Shown here piece by piece: positions 1-14,500 of a stretch of 64,000 nucleotides of DNA. The notes under the pieces are model-generated. The model was not told where the DNA came from. It did not search any database and worked only from the letters and a program-made list of their open reading frames with translations. The position numbers were made by a program, and so were the translations under genes. Source of the DNA: Sipunculus nudus (taxonomy: Eukaryota; Annelida; Sipuncula; Golfingiida; Sipunculidae); assembly GCA_026874595.1 (NCBI GenBank), contig CM049315.1:72091416-72155415 (forward strand). Direction: 5' to 3'. The first letter of the stretch is position 1; the number at the start of each line of letters is the position of its first letter.

Positions 1-1131
1 ATCCATTATAAGGGTTACCCTAACCCTTCGGGCATAAAATACCCCCTTAGTGTTTGTCACTATTAATATATGCTATATCTTGGAAACGGGTTACCCTAAC
101 CCTTCGGGTATGAAATTCTCCAGTAAGTGTATGTCACTATTATTGTATGCTATATCTCAGATACGGGTTACCCTAACCCTTCGGGCATGAAATACTCCAG
201 TAAGTGTTTGTCATTTTTTAATATGTGCTATATCCGGGGTAACGGCATGAAATACTCCAGTGAGTGTTTGTCACTTTTAATATATGCTATATCTAGGATA
301 CGGGTTACCAAACCCCTTCGGTATAAAATACTCCAGTAAGAGTTTGTCATTATTATCATATGCCATATCTAGGATACGGGTTACCCTAACCCTTTGGGCA
401 TGAAATACTCCAGTAGGTGTTTATCACTATTAATATATGCTATATCCGGGATACGGGTTACCCTAACCCTACGGGCATGAAATACTCCAGTAGGTGTTTG
501 TCACTATTAATATATGCTATATCCGGGATACAGTTTACCCTAACCCTTTGTGTATGAAAATCCCCAGTATGTGTGTGTTACTATTAATATATGATATATC
601 TGGGATACGGGGATCCATAACCCTGCTCGCATGAAATACCCTAATAAGTATTTGTTACATTTAATAAATGCTAATCCGGGATATGGGTTACCCTTATCAT
701 TCTGGCATAAAATACTCCAGTAAGTGTTTGTCACTATTAAATATATATGCTATATCTGAAACAAGGGTTTCCCTAACCTATTTTGCATGAAATACTGCAG
801 TAGGTCTTTGTCACTATTAATATATGCTACATCCGGGATACTGTTTACCCTAATCCTTCGAGCATGATATACACCAGTAAGTGTTTGTCACTTATAATAT
901 ATGCCATACTCGGAACACGGGTTACCCTAACCCTTCTGGCATGACATACCCCTTTAAGTGTTTGTCACTATAAATATATCGTATATCCAGGATATGGGGT
1001 AAGTTTACCCTCCGGGAATGAAATATTCCAGTAAGTGTTTGTCCCTATTAATATATGCTATATCCGGGATACGTGTTACCCTGACCCTTCAGGCATGACT
1101 TACTCCTATAAATGTTTGTCGCTATTAATAT

Positions 1132-4100
1132 ATGGTATATCTAGAATACGGGTTACCCTTACCCTTCGGGCATGAAATACTCCAGTGTGTGTTTGTCACT
1201 ATTAATATATGCTATATCCAGGATACGGGTTACCCTAACCCTTCGGGCATGAAAAACTCCCGTAAGTGTTTGTCACTTATAATATATGCCATATCCGGAG
1301 TACGGGTTACCCTAACCATTCGGGCATAAAATAACCCTGTAAGTGTTTGTCACTATTAATATATGCTATATCCGGGAAACGGGTTACCCTTACCCTTCGG
1401 GTATGAAATGCTCCAGTAAGTGTATGTCACTATTATTGTATGTTATATCTCAGATACGGGTTACCCTAACCCTTCGGGCATGGAATACTCCAGTAAGTGT
1501 TTGTCATTTTTTAATATGTGCTATATCCGGGGTAACGGCATGAAATACTCCAGTGAGTGTTTGTCACTTTTAATATATGCTATATCCAGGATACAGGTTA
1601 CCCTAACCCTTCGGGCATTAAATACTCCAGTAAGTGATCCTCATTATAATATATGCAATATCCGGAAAACGGGTTACCCTAACCCTTCGGGCATGATATA
1701 CAACTTTAAGTGTTTGTCACTATTAATATATGCTCTATCCAGGATAAGGGTTCCCTATCACTCGGGCGTGAAATACTCCTGTAAGTGTTTGTCACTATTC
1801 ATATATGCTATATCCAGGATACCGGTTACCAAACCCCTTCGGTATGAAATACTCCAGTGTTTGTCATTATTATTATATGCTATATCTAGGATACGGGTTA
1901 CCCTAACCCTTTGGGCATGAAAAACTCCAGTAGGTGTTTGTCACTATTAATATATGCTATATGCGGGATATGTGTTACCCTAACCCTTCGGGCTTGAAAT
2001 ACTCCAGTACGTGTTTATCACTATTAATATATGCTATATCTCAGATACGGGTTACCCTAACACTTCGGGCATGAAATACTCCAGTAAGTGTTTGTTACTA
2101 TTAATATATGCTATATCTAGGATACGGGTTACCAAACCCCTTCGGTATGAATACCCCATTAAGTGTTTGTCACTATTAAATAAATATGCTATATCTGGAA
2201 CAAGGGTTCCCTAACCTATTTTGCATAAAATACTGCAGTAGGTCTTTGTCACTATTAATATATGCTACATCCGGGATACGGTTTACCCTAATCCTTCGAT
2301 CATGATATACACCAGTAAGTGTTTGTCACTTATAATATATGCTATACCCGGACTACGGGTTCCCTAACCCTTCGGGCGTGACATACCCCTTTAAGCGTTT
2401 GTCACTATTAATATATGCTCTATCCAGGATAAGAGATCCCTAACCCTCGGGCGTGAAATAGTCCTTTTAGTGTTTGTCACCATTCATATATGCTATATCC
2501 AATATAAGGGTTACCCTAACCCTTCGGGCATGAAATACTCCAATGAGTGTTTGTCACTATTAATATATGCTATATCCGGGAAACGGGTTACCCTAACCCT
2601 TCGGGTATGAAATACTCCAGTAAGTGTATGTCACTACTATTGTATGCTATATCTCAGAAACGGGGTACCCTAACCCTTCGGTCATGAAATACTCTAGTAT
2701 GTGTTTGTTACTTTTAATGCTATATCCAGGATACGGGTGACCAAACCCGTTCGGTATGAAATACTCCAGTAAGTGTTTGTCACTATTAATATATGCGATA
2801 TCCGAGATACAGGTTACCTAACCCTTCAGGCTAACTTACTCCTATGAGTGTTTGTCACTATTAATATATGCTATATCCGGGAAACGGGTTACCCTAACCC
2901 TTCGTGTATGAAATACTCCAGTGAGTGTTTGTCGCTATTATATATATGCTATATCTAGGATACAGGTTACCCTAACCCTTCAGGCATGAAATACTCCAGT
3001 AAGTGTTTGTCACTTATAATATATGCAATATCCACAAAACGGGTAACCCTAACCCTTCGGGCAAGACATACCTCTTTAAGCGTTTTTCACTATTCATATA
3101 TGCTTTATCCAGGATAAGGGTTCCCTAACCCTCGGGCGTGAAATACTCCTGTGTTTGTCACTATTCATATATGCTATATCCATGATAAGGGTTACCCTAA
3201 CCCTTCGGGCAGAAAATACCCCCGTAAGTGTTTGTCACTATTAATATATGCTATATCTAAATACGGGTTACCCTAACCCTTCGGGCATGAAATACTCCAG
3301 TAAGTGTTTGTTACTATTAATATATGCTATATCTAGGATACGGGTTACCAAACCCCTTCGGTATGAAATACTCCAGTAAGAGTTTGTCATTATTAACATA
3401 TGCCATATCTAGGATACGGGTTACCCTAACCCTTTGGGCATGAAATACTCCAGTAGGTGTTTGTCACTATTAATATATGCTATATCCGGGATACGGGTTA
3501 CCCTAACCCCTCGGGTTTGAAAAACTCCAGTAGGTGTTTGTCACTATTAATATATGCTATATCCGGGATACGGGTTACCCTTACCCTTCGGGCATGAAAT
3601 ACTCCAGTGTGTGTTTGTCACTATTAATATATGCTATATCCAGGATACGGGTTACCCTAACCCTTCGGGCATGAAAAACTCCCGTAAGTGTTTGTCACTT
3701 ATAATATATGCCATATCCGGAGTACGGGTTACCCTAACCATTCGGGCATAAAATAACCCCGTAAGTGTTTGTCACTATTAATATATGCTATATCCGGGAA
3801 ACGGGTTACCCTTACCCTTCGGGTATGAAATGCTCCAGTAAGTGTATGTCACTATTATTGTATGCTATATCTCAGATACGGGTTACCCTAACCCATCGGG
3901 CATGGAATACTCCAGTAAGTGTTTGTCATTTTTTAATATGTGCTATATCCGGGGTAACGGCATGAAATACTCCAGTGAGTGTTTGTCACTTTTAATATAT
4001 GCTATATCCAGGATACAGGTTACCCTAACCCTTCGGGCATGAAATACTCCAGTAAGTGTTTGTCACTTATAATATATGCAATATCCGGAAAACAGGTTAC

Positions 4101-6670
4101 CCTAACCCTTCGGGCATGACATACCCCTTTAAGTGTTTGTCACTATTAATATATGCTCTATCCGGGATAAGGGTTCCCTAACCCTCGGGCGTGAAATACT
4201 CCTTTAAGTGTTTGTCACTATTCATATATGCTATATCCAAGATACGAGTTACCCTAACCCTTCGGGCATAAAATACCCCCGTGTTTGTCACTATTAATAT
4301 ATGCTATATCCGGGATACGGGTTACCCTAACCCTTCGGGCATTAAATACTCCAGTAAGTGATCCTCATTATAATATATGCAATATCCGGAAAACGGGTTA
4401 CCCTAACCCTTCGGGCATGATATACAACTTTAAGTGTTTGTCACTATTAATATATGCTCTATCCAGGATAAGGGTTCCCTATCACTCGGGCGTGAAATAC
4501 TCCTGTAAGTGTTTGTCACTATTCATATATGCTATATCCAGGATACCGGTTACCAAACCCCTTCGGTATGAAATACTCCAGTGTTTGTCATTATTATTAT
4601 ATGCTATATCTAGGATACGGGTTACCCTAACCCTTTGGGCATGAAAAACTCCAGTAGGTGTTTGTCACTATTAATATATGCTATATGCGGGATATGTGTT
4701 ACCCTATCCCTTCGGGCTTGAAATACTCCAGTACGTGTTTATCACTATTAATATATGCTATATCTCAGATACGGGTTACCCTAACCCTTCGGGCATGAAA
4801 TACTCCAGTAAGTGTTTGTTACTATTAATATATGCTATATCTAGGATACGGGTTACCAAACCCCTTCGGTATGAATACCCCATTAAGTGTTTGTCACTAT
4901 TAAATAAATATGCTATATCTGGAACAAGGGTTCCCTAACCTATTTTGCATAAAATACTGCAGTAGGTCTTTGTCACTATTAATATATGCTACATCCGGGA
5001 TACGGTTTACCCTAATCCTTCGATCATGATATACACCAGTAAGTGTTTGTCACTTATAATATATGCTATACCCGGACTACGGGTTCCCTAACCCTTCGGG
5101 CGTGACATACCCCTTTAAGCGTTTGTCACTATTAATATATGCTCTATCCAGGATAAGAGATCCCTAACCCTCGGGCGTGAAATAGTCCTTTTAGTGTTTG
5201 TCACCATTCATATATGCTATATCCAATATAAGGGTTACCCTAACCCTTCGGGTATGAAATACTCCAATGAGTGTTTGTCACTATTAATATATGCTATATC
5301 CGGGAAACGGGTTACCCTAACCCTTCGGGTATGAAATACTCCAGTAAGTGTATGTCACTATTATTGTATGCTATATCTCAGAAACGGGGTACCCTAACCC
5401 TTTGGTCATGAAATACTCTAGTAAGTGTTTGTTTCCTTTAATGCTATATCCAGGATACGGGTGACCAAACCCGTTCGGTATGAAATACTCCAGTAATCGT
5501 TGTCACTATTAATATATGCGATATCCGAGATACAGGTTACCTAACCCTTCAGGCTAACTTACTCCTATGAGTGTTTGTCACTATTAATATATGCTATATC
5601 CGGGAAACGGGTTACCCTAACCCTTCGGGTATGAAATACTCCAGTGAGTGTTTGTCGCTATTTATATATATGCTATATCTAGGATACAGGTTACCCTAAC
5701 CCTTCAGGCATGAAATACTCCAGTAAGTGTTTGTCACTTATAATATATGCAATATCCACAAAACGGGTAACCCTAACCCTTCGGGCAAGACATACCCCTT
5801 TAAGCGTTTTTCACTATTCATATATGCTCTATCCAGGATAAGGGTTCCCTAACCCTCGGGCGTGAAATACTCCTGTGTTTGTCACTATTCATATATGCTA
5901 TATCCATGATAAGGGTTACCCTAACCCTTCGGGCAGAAAATACCCCCGTAAGTGTTTGTCACTATTAATATATGCTATATCTAAATACGGGTTACCATAA
6001 CCCTTCGGGTATGAAATACTCCAGTAAGTGTATGTCACTATTATTGTATGCTATATCACAGATACGGGTTACCCTAACCCTTCGGGCATGAAATACTCCA
6101 GTAAGTGTTTGTTACTATTAATATATGCTATATCTAGGATACGGGTTACCAAACCCCTTCGGTATGAAATACTCCAGTAAGAGTTTGTCATTATTAACAT
6201 ATGCCATATCTAGGATACGGGTTACCCTAACCCTTCGGGCATGAAATACTCCAGTAGGTGTTTGTCACTATTAATATATGCTATATCCGGGATACGGGTT
6301 ACCCTAACCCCTCGGGTTTGAAAAACTCCAGTAGGTGTTTGTCACTTTTAATATATGCTATATCCGGGATACGGGTTACCCTAACCCTACGGGCATGAAA
6401 TACTCCAGTAGGTGTTTGTCACTTTTAATATATGCCATATCCGGGATACAGTTTACCCTAACCCTTTGTGTATGAAAATCCCCTGTATGTGTGTGTTACT
6501 ATTAATATATGATATATCTGGGATACGGGGATCCATAACCCTGCTCGCATGAAATACCCTAATAAGTATTTGTTACATTTAATAAATGCTAATCCGGGAT
6601 ATGGGTTACCCTTACCATTCTGGCATAAAATACTCCAGTAAGTAATAGTCCTGTAAGTGTTTGTCACCAT
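1132..6670 (+). repeat. higher-order repeat (~2.4-2.7 kb) inside the satellite
   Basis: Blocks of monomers recur with their private variants. The segment from about 1,150 to 1,600 matches 3,572-4,022 at an offset of 2,422 bp. Further on, for example the monomers at 2,011 and 4,735, the offset becomes about 2,724 bp, so roughly four monomers were gained in the second copy. A distinctive variant block near 540-734 returns near 6,458-6,670. This is a normal outcome of unequal exchange. Confidence 0.85.
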
Positions 6671-6804
6671 TCATATATGCTATATCCAGGATAAGGGTTA
6701 CCCTAACCCTTCGGGCATAAAATACCCCCGTAAGTGTTTGCCCCTATTAATATATGCTATATCCGGGAAACGGGTTACCCTAACCCTTCGGGTATGAAAT
6801 ACTC

Positions 6805-8178
6805 CAGTAAGTGTATGTCACTATTATTGTATGCTTTATCTCAGAAACGGGTTACCCTAACCCTTCGGTCATGAAATACTCTAGTGTTTGTTACTATTAA
6901 TATATGCTATATCCAGGATACGGGTTACCAAACCACTTCGGTATGAAATACTCCAGTAAGTGTTTGTCACTATTAATATATGCAATATCCGAGATACGGG
7001 TTACCTAACCCTTCAGGCATGACTTATTCCTATAAGTGTTTGTCACTATTAATATATGCTATATCCAGGATACGGGTAACCCTAACCCTTCGGGCATGAA
7101 ATACTCCAATGAGTGTTTGTCGCTATTTATATATATGCTATATCTAGGATACGGGTTACCCTAACCCTTCGGGCATGAAATACTCCAGTAAGTGTTTGTC
7201 ACTTATAATATATGCAATATCCACAAAACGGGTAACCCTAACCCTTCGGGCAAGACATACCCCTTTAAGCGTTTGTTACTATTCATATATGCTCTATCCA
7301 GGATAAGGGTTCCCCAACCCTCGGGCGTGAATTACTCCTGTGTTTGTCACTATTCATTTATGCTATATCCATGATAAGGGTTACCCTAACCCTTCGGGCA
7401 TAAAATACCCCCGTAAGTGTTTGTCACTATTAATATATGCTATATCCTTGAAACGGGTTGCCCTAACCCTTCGAGTATGAAATACTCCAGTAAGTGTATG
7501 TCACTATTATTGTATGCTTTATCTCAGAAACGGGTTACCCTAACCCTTCGGTCATGAAATACTCTAGTAAGTGTTTGTTACTATTAATATATGCTATATC
7601 CAGGATACGGGTTACCAAACCACTTCGGTATGAAATACTCCAGTAAGTGTTTGTCACTATTAATATATGCAATATCCGAGATACGGGTTACCTAACCCTT
7701 CAGGCATGACTTATTCCTATAAGTGTTTGTCACTATTAATATATGCTATATCCAGGATACGGGTAACCCTAACCCTTCGGGCATGAAATACTCCAATGAG
7801 TGTTTGTCGCTATTTATATATATGCTATATCTAGGATACGGGTTACCCTAACCCTTCGGGCATGAAATACTCCAGTAAGTGTTTGTCACTTATAATATAT
7901 GCAATATCCACAAAACGGGTAACCCTAACCCTTCGGGCAAGACATACCCCTTTAAGCGTTTGTTACTATTCATATATGCTCTATCCAGGATAAGGGTTCC
8001 CCAACCCTCGGGCGTGAATTACTCCTGTGTTTGTCACTATTCATTTATGCTATATCCATGATAAGGGTTACCCTAACCCTTCGGGCATAAAATACCCCCG
8101 TAAGTGTTTGTCACTATTAATATATGCTATATCCTTGAAACGGGTTGCCCTAACCCTTCGAGTATGAAATACTCCAGT
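6805..8178 (+). repeat. recent 687-bp tandem duplication of nine monomers
   Basis: The stretch ending near 7,491 is repeated immediately afterwards at an offset of 687 bp. For example 7,192-7,374 and 7,879-8,061 translate identically. The only difference noticed is a 4-bp indel near 6,885/7,570. Near identity means this is the youngest event in the array, or possibly an assembly duplication. Confidence 0.85.
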
Positions 8179-9734
8179 CAGTGTGTATGTCACTATTATT
8201 GTATGCTAGATCTCAGATACAGGTGACCCTAACCCTTTGGGCATGAAATACTCCAGTAAGTGATTGTTACTATTAATATATGCTATATCCGGGAAACGGG
8301 TTACCCTGATCTTTCCGGCATGACATACCCCTTTAAATGTTTGTCAATATTAATATATTCTATATCCGGAGAACGGGTTACCCTAATCCTTCGAGCATGA
8401 TATACACCAGTAAGTGTTTGTCACTTATTATATGCTATACCCAAAATACGGGTTACCCGAACCCTTCGGGCATGACACACCCCTTTAAGTGTTTGTCACT
8501 ATAAATATATGGTATATCCAGGATACGGGTTAGGTTTACCCTCCGGGAATGAAATATTCCAGTAAATGTTTGTCCCTATTAATATATGCTATATCCGGGA
8601 TACGGGTTACCCTAACCCTTCAGGCATGACTTACTCCTATAAGTGTTTGTCGCTATTAATATATGCTATATCCAGGATACGGGACACTAACCCTTCAGAT
8701 ATGAAATACTCCAGTCAGTGTTTGTTACTATTAATATGTACTATATCCAGGATACAGGTTACCTTAACCGTTTTGGCATGAAAGACTCCACTAAGTGTGT
8801 GTCACTATAAATTTATGCTACTTAGTGTGTCACTATAAATTTATGCTATGTCCGAAGATATGTTACCCTAACCCTTTGGATATGATGGAAATACTCAAGT
8901 TAGTGCTTGTCAATATATGTTCTTTGCCATAACCCCTTGGCCATAAAATAAGCTTGGAAGTGTTTCTCACTATTAATATTTGCTACATCCGGGATACGGG
9001 TTACCCTAACCCTACAGGCATGAAATACTCCAGTAGGTGTTTCTCACTATTAATATATGCTATATCCCAGATACAGTTTACTCTAACCCTTCGGGTATGA
9101 AATACTCCAGTCTGTGTTTGTTATTATTAATATGTACTATATCTGAAGACTGGTTACTCTAACCCTTTGGATATGATGGAAATAATCCAGTAAATGCTTG
9201 ATACTATTAACTGTACTATACCTGGGATATGGGATACCCTAACCTTTTAGGCAGGAAATTCTCCAGGTAGGGTTTGTCACTGTTAATAAATGTTATATCC
9301 GAATACGGGTAACCCTAACCCTTCGGGCATGAAATACTGTAGTAAGCGTTAGACATAATTAGTATTTGCTGTATCTGGTATACAATTACCATAACCCATT
9401 TTCATGAAAAACTTCAGTAAGCGTATGTAACAATTAATCTATGTTATATCCAAGATACAGGTTACCCTAACTCTTTAGGCATGATATACTCAAGTAAGTG
9501 CATGTCACTTTTAATATATGCTTTAATCAGGATGCAGGTTACCCTAATCCTTTGGCATGAAATACTACTGTAAGTGTTGGTCACTGTTTTGAACTATCAA
9601 TATATGCTAAATCCGTATCCAGGATGTTTGTCACTATAAGTATATGCTATGTCCGAATCAGGTTACCCTAACCCTTCAGATATGAATGAAATATACCAGT
9701 GATTAATAAAAGTTATATTACTGGAAAAAAAAGG

Positions 9735-10130
9735 CTTAGCTTGGACAAGTTTTTTGTTAAGTGATCATAAAATCTTTCCTGAATATTTACAAAATGCATT
9801 ATCTTTGGGCGCATAACTTTTTAAAATTAAATTATACAGATTTAATTTCTGGCATCAACAGAGGAACTATATAGAGATTATTTTTGGTAAATATTAAATT
9901 TATTTTCCTAAATTTCTCAATGGAACATAGTTGCAAAGACCCAGTTTTTGGCTTGGTAGGAGATCTTGGGGACATCTATCATTTGTCAAATTTAAGATTC
10001 CTTGGACTTAGGGTTTCAAAACGTGGCACATGTACGGACAGATAGATGGACGGACGGACAGACGGACGGACAGATGACGGGCAATGGAGCACGACTATAG
10101 CTCAGATGACTTATAGTCAGCTGAGCTAAA
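9735..10130 (+). mobile_element. interspersed repeat with terminal TAGCTCAG/CTGAGCTA hairpin, copy A
   Basis: This non-coding repeat shares long stretches with copies near 15,230-15,678 (same strand) and 26,885-27,238 (opposite strand). Shared landmarks in order are AAATGCATTAT, TTTCTGGCAT, GCAAAGACCCAGTTTT, GGTAGGAGATCTTGGGGACA, TTTCAAAAC, a run of GGACGGAC units, and an end TAGCTCAGATGACTTATAGT followed by CAGCTGAGCTA. The last part is an imperfect hairpin with 8-bp arms followed by CTAAAA. A hairpin followed by a CTRR-like end recalls Helitron 3' ends, but no 5' TC end was found, so the class is open. Confidence 0.75.
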
Positions 10131-10808
10131 AAAGGAGTCAGTCTAAATTATCATTTGCACTCAACACTGGACTTGTGTGATCAATAGTGATGCCTTTAAT
10201 GAGGAAAAACTGGGAATACCAATATTAAATAGAAAGCAGTCCATGATGTGAAAATGTTCCCAAAGCAGCTAATGTCCAATATTGAGATTATGATATAAAC
10301 CAATTGTAGTAAAAGATGACACTGATCAAACTGAATTTATTATGTCTCAAAACAAAAGGCAGGCACAAAAGAATGGTAATTGACAAATGGACAGGTCAAT
10401 CTGGCATGAAGAAAAACTCAACAAAAACAAAATCCAGAAGTTGTAATATGATGGGAAACATTAAGGATTTAAGGTACAGTCCACAACCATTCAAATAATG
10501 TAATGTCAAATTTAAGATAGATAAATATACATATCTGTAAAAATTCTGTTGTGAGCCTTTAAATTAATCAATGTATATAGTCATTTCGAAGGCACCAAAC
10601 ATGATTACACTCCACATTAAGAACTATAGTCATGAAGAAATAGTTCTCATGATTAGTCACAGTAGCACATGCAATTGCACTCAATATGTTAATTGTAATT
10701 TCGATTGCACTGCACTGGGTATTTCGTCCCTCAACTTCCGTGTGAATACTGTGGTATTCTTCCCTTTGTGTTTTTTGTGGACCACCGAACCCAGACCTGC
10801 CCCTGCCA

Positions 10809-11571
10809 CTAAACTGAAGAAAGCTTGGGCGTCTTCAGCCAGATACTTATAGAGTTCCCATCACGTTTTACAGGCGGGATAAGTCTATGGCGACAAGCCT
10901 GTGCGGCGGTGACAGTTTCCCCAAACTGTAAGAGTTTTGTCACTTTGGTTGGGTAATGTGTAATAACGTCAGCCGTATACGGCATATTTGTGGATCCTGC
11001 ATTTATGGCCATAGGAACTGCTGGTGTGCACTGGTTAATCTCTGCTGGCATGTCATCCTCGAACAGGGCAAAATAGGACTCCACAAAATACCTTGCAACG
11101 TGAATGGCATGTCTGACGCTGGTTCCATCAATGACTGTGCACCACAATTGGTTTAACTCCTTCGTATCCTTATATCCATTAGGAAGTGGCTGGGCCATTT
11201 CTTGCGCTGTTGGGACCAGTTCTATATAAGGATTTGGCAGCTCCGGATACTCTTGGGAAAGGCTAGTGTCCTGGCTCCGATCATGATCGCTCATAGGTGG
11301 GGTTGATGACCCCTCTGCATCCACGTGAGAGGTTCCTGGACGAGGATCCTCTTGTCGTGCAGTGGCTTGGCTTTGAGAAGCACCAGGAAGACGCTCCGGA
11401 AGAGAGCACACAAACTTATCCCACTGTTGTTTCACCACATCAGAGTTATTTTCCGTTGACTCAGTAGCTGCGAATCTATTGACCATTGCCAATCCAGCAG
11501 CTTGGGATAAAATGTGGGATGCTAAAGCCAGTCTTCCAAGCATTCCTTTCATCTTGGACAAATATCCATGC
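10809..11571 (-). CDS. DUF3987-like terminal exon
   Basis: Exon of 763 bp after acceptor TTTTATTTCTAG, one base completing the split codon and then 253 codons plus TAG. It opens with HGYLSKMKGMLGRLALASHI, the conserved 'K-x-x-G-x-x-x-R-L-A' helix that follows the ATPase core in DUF3987 proteins. A low-complexity polar linker comes next (about residues 60-120, rich in S, P, Q, D). Then comes a helical segment with VRHAIHVARYFVES (about residues 165-178), matching the family's C-terminal helix. The last 50 residues (FGETVTAAQACRHRLIPPVK) look like a small winged-helix. Codon use and length make this the most solid exon of the gene. Confidence 0.65.
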
Positions 11572-14500
11572 CTAGAAATAAAAGATGCATGTAAGTCTTG
11601 ATCCCAGCACAACACAAGTAATGTAGACACATAATCACATAACATATCGACAAATAAATGGAATATGTGGCAAAATCAAAAATGAAACAGGTGGTCCATC
11701 TTTTTCAACACAAATGACCTTATGGATCAATGGGGTGGGGTATGAGGGGTGGGTGAGATCAACAAAGGGGTGTGGGGGTGTGGCGGGTGAATTGTGAAGG
11801 CCTGAGAAACATCACCTGGCAAACCAGGAGTGAAGAGATAAAATAACACATTGGTGAGCTAAAAGCAGGTTGCTGTACACTGTATATTAATTTCTTGATG
11901 TAAACATTTGACAAGGTGTTGTTAAAATGAGTGAAAAGTAGAATATTTGGGTAACAGGTTACAGGTTTCCAATGTTAACACAGAGGTGAAAATGCAGTGA
12001 AATTAAGGGATCCACAGTCCTGTCAAAAATAATTGCATGTTCAAATTAAGGCAAAATAAAAGGTACTGTTTATACTGTTTCAGAACATTCATAATCAAAT
12101 CTAATTGGGGTATACAAGTTAATCTCGAAAGTATGTTAGATTCTCGAATATAGTCTCTGCCTCCAAGAAATCACAGATTAATGATTAAATATTTTTCTAG
12201 TGAAGTCTTAATATATATTATATTTGAGTTTGTATCTTAAAAAATAAACACTAATGGCTTAATGTAACATGCTAAAACATGCTAAATGCTAACATGTATA
12301 TAGCAATGAATAGATGAATAAGTATAATAATATGCTTAAATAATAATATGACAACATGGCTGGGTGACAAATATCAAACAAATTTTAAGTAAAATTTATG
12401 GTTTGAATTGACAACATGGCTGGGTGACAAATATCAAACAAATGTTAAGTAAAATTTATGATTTGAATTGACAACATGGCTGGGTGACAAACCCATTGGC
12501 CAGAAAGCACATTATTACAACTTGTAGTAATAACAATAAGTATGCTCTATGGATCAGCAGATCCAGACTGTGGTGACATGAGAGGGTTTGATAAAAGAAT
12601 GAACAAAACCCTTACTTAAATCAGGACAAAGCTGTGGGGAAACAGGGTCAAAGGAGATGAATATGTCAATGTCAAAGGCCATGTCAAATGCCATCTTTCA
12701 ACCAGAGAAACAGCTGCAACTTGAAAGGCTATATAGACCTGTCTGTTCCTTGTCTTTGCTTGATAAATCTTAAATCCCAAAATGTCCCTGCCGTAGTAAA
12801 GAACTGTGGTCCTCACATGTTGCCATAACTGCATACACTCCTGGGACTTCATAACTGAAAAAAAAAAACATTGGGCACATGCCTATAGGTCTGGTGGCAG
12901 GACAACATCATGAAGTCATGAGGCTTTGAGCTCAGCCCTAGAAAGGCAACAGAAAAGACACAGAGCAACAAAAAATGTTAAAGGTTGCTTACCTGTCTCC
13001 ACACTCATAATATTCTGTTGCTGCTTGCAATGACAGTGTCATATTCTGCCCCCATAGCAGTACTGGCATCGTCACTGAGAGTATACTCTCTTGTCTCACG
13101 GTGTGTATCCATAATAATCTGCAAGAATACAGATTTGTGACAGAATGTATGTAAACATGAGCTATTAAGTATACAACCCAAAATTATGAATATTGGAATG
13201 ATCAATGTGAATTGAGAGTGAAAACAGTGAATGTACCATAAGGACCAGTTACTGTCACAGACAAGGTGGCATTAAATAATGCATGTTTTATAATGTCAAT
13301 CAAGACTACCTTGGCTTGTACTGCCACAACTGACGGCAACAAAGAAATAAGCTGGAAGAGTACAAAATACTATATCTACTGTACTGTAGCAAATATCCAT
13401 CAATAATGGTCTGTTAAACAAAGGACCAATGGGTCACAGCGCTCAGCTTTAGTTTGAAATTTTTGCAAATGCAAAATATTCTATTTTAATGTTTTTCATA
13501 TATATAAGCATATGAGAAGCCAAGAGGAAAGAAGCCCTCCTACTTGGTTATAGTTCAGTTCTAAATATATGATTGCAAACTAATACTCTGACAAGACTGT
13601 CATGAAGAAAAACAGTAAAAGTTTTGAGATACTGTGACACATATGAATAATTTACAAATGGACAGGCAAGTGGACAGAATGGACTAATACCTTTATTTCA
13701 CTTTCAAGGGAATAATGCATTTAAGTTAATATATAAGCCTATTATTTAAGCATATCCACTTTTTCCATTAAAATAGTTTTTATCTGATTAATTTTTTTTT
13801 TTACAAGTTTTATAAATCTATATTAAAAACTCTGAAAATATAAGTTAAAATATTAGAATTCTAATTTTCAATGATTATATATCTAGAGTGTAGCTCATAT
13901 TGGGTCCTATTATGCATACACATATTTTATCATTCTTAAATCACAAATGTTAAAACAGAATTTAACAAAACAAAATTCAACTTCTCAAGTAAGGAATCAC
14001 TTATCTGATGAACATCCACACTTACATAGCAATACACCACTTTGTGGACACAAATAAATGTGACCCTGGTGGTACAATACAAAATCTAAAACGTAGCAAA
14101 GCCTGGAATAAGAATGAATCAAATACAGAAAATTATAACTTTATGACTAGTTTATGCACCAGCTGGGGGAGGGGGGGGGGAGTGCAGGGCAGAAGGGAAG
14201 CCTGCTGGTAGTGGCCAAGCTGAGCCAATGCAAGCTCCCTGGGGTGGTTTACATACTGCAAGTGAAGGCTTGCTACTAGGTGGGCTAGATGTTAACAACA
14301 CTTGACATGGTGTATGGAAACTTGAATAAAAGCTACTCTTTTCAATCAATTCCGTTGAAATTTCAGATATTAAAAGATTAAATCCTTATGTATATATGCT
14401 GTTAAAAATTAAATCAACAGTGCTTACAGGGAAAACGTGCCATTGCCAAAGTTGGACAAAATTTAAGGTATTGATTTTTTGTTTATGCTAATAACTTGTA

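Larger units (their letters stand above)
1..9720 (+). repeat. 77-bp satellite array with higher-order repeats
   Basis: More than 120 head-to-tail monomers of about 77 bp run from the window edge to about 9,720. Each monomer carries GGGTTACCCTAACCC, then TTCGGGCATGAAATACTCC, then GTGTTTGTCACTATT and an AATATATGCTATATCC tail. The block GGGTTA-CCC-TAACCC is a perfect 6-bp inverted repeat in nearly every copy and contains telomere-like CCCTAACCC. Monomers are well conserved up to about 8,200 and become divergent after 8,800, as expected at an array edge. The array probably continues left of the window. Open frames of up to 166 codons across it are repeats of the monomer, because two thirds of the 77-bp frame positions happen to lack stops; they are not genes. 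Confidence 0.97.

Noticed and set aside
127-8781. Open frames of 60-166 codons in the satellite
   Set aside because: They repeat with the 77-bp monomer, encode the same YAISRIRVT/GYPNPSGM strings and have no splice or start context.
1-9720. A true telomere
   Set aside because: CCCTAACCC occurs once per 77-bp monomer, not as a TTAGGG tandem; the array is a satellite.
1-9720. CRISPR array
   Set aside because: No unique spacers between repeats; monomers are contiguous in an animal-type genome.
14152-14349. Proline-rich minus-strand frame
   Set aside because: Created by a G-run at 14,165-14,178 with no conserved composition.
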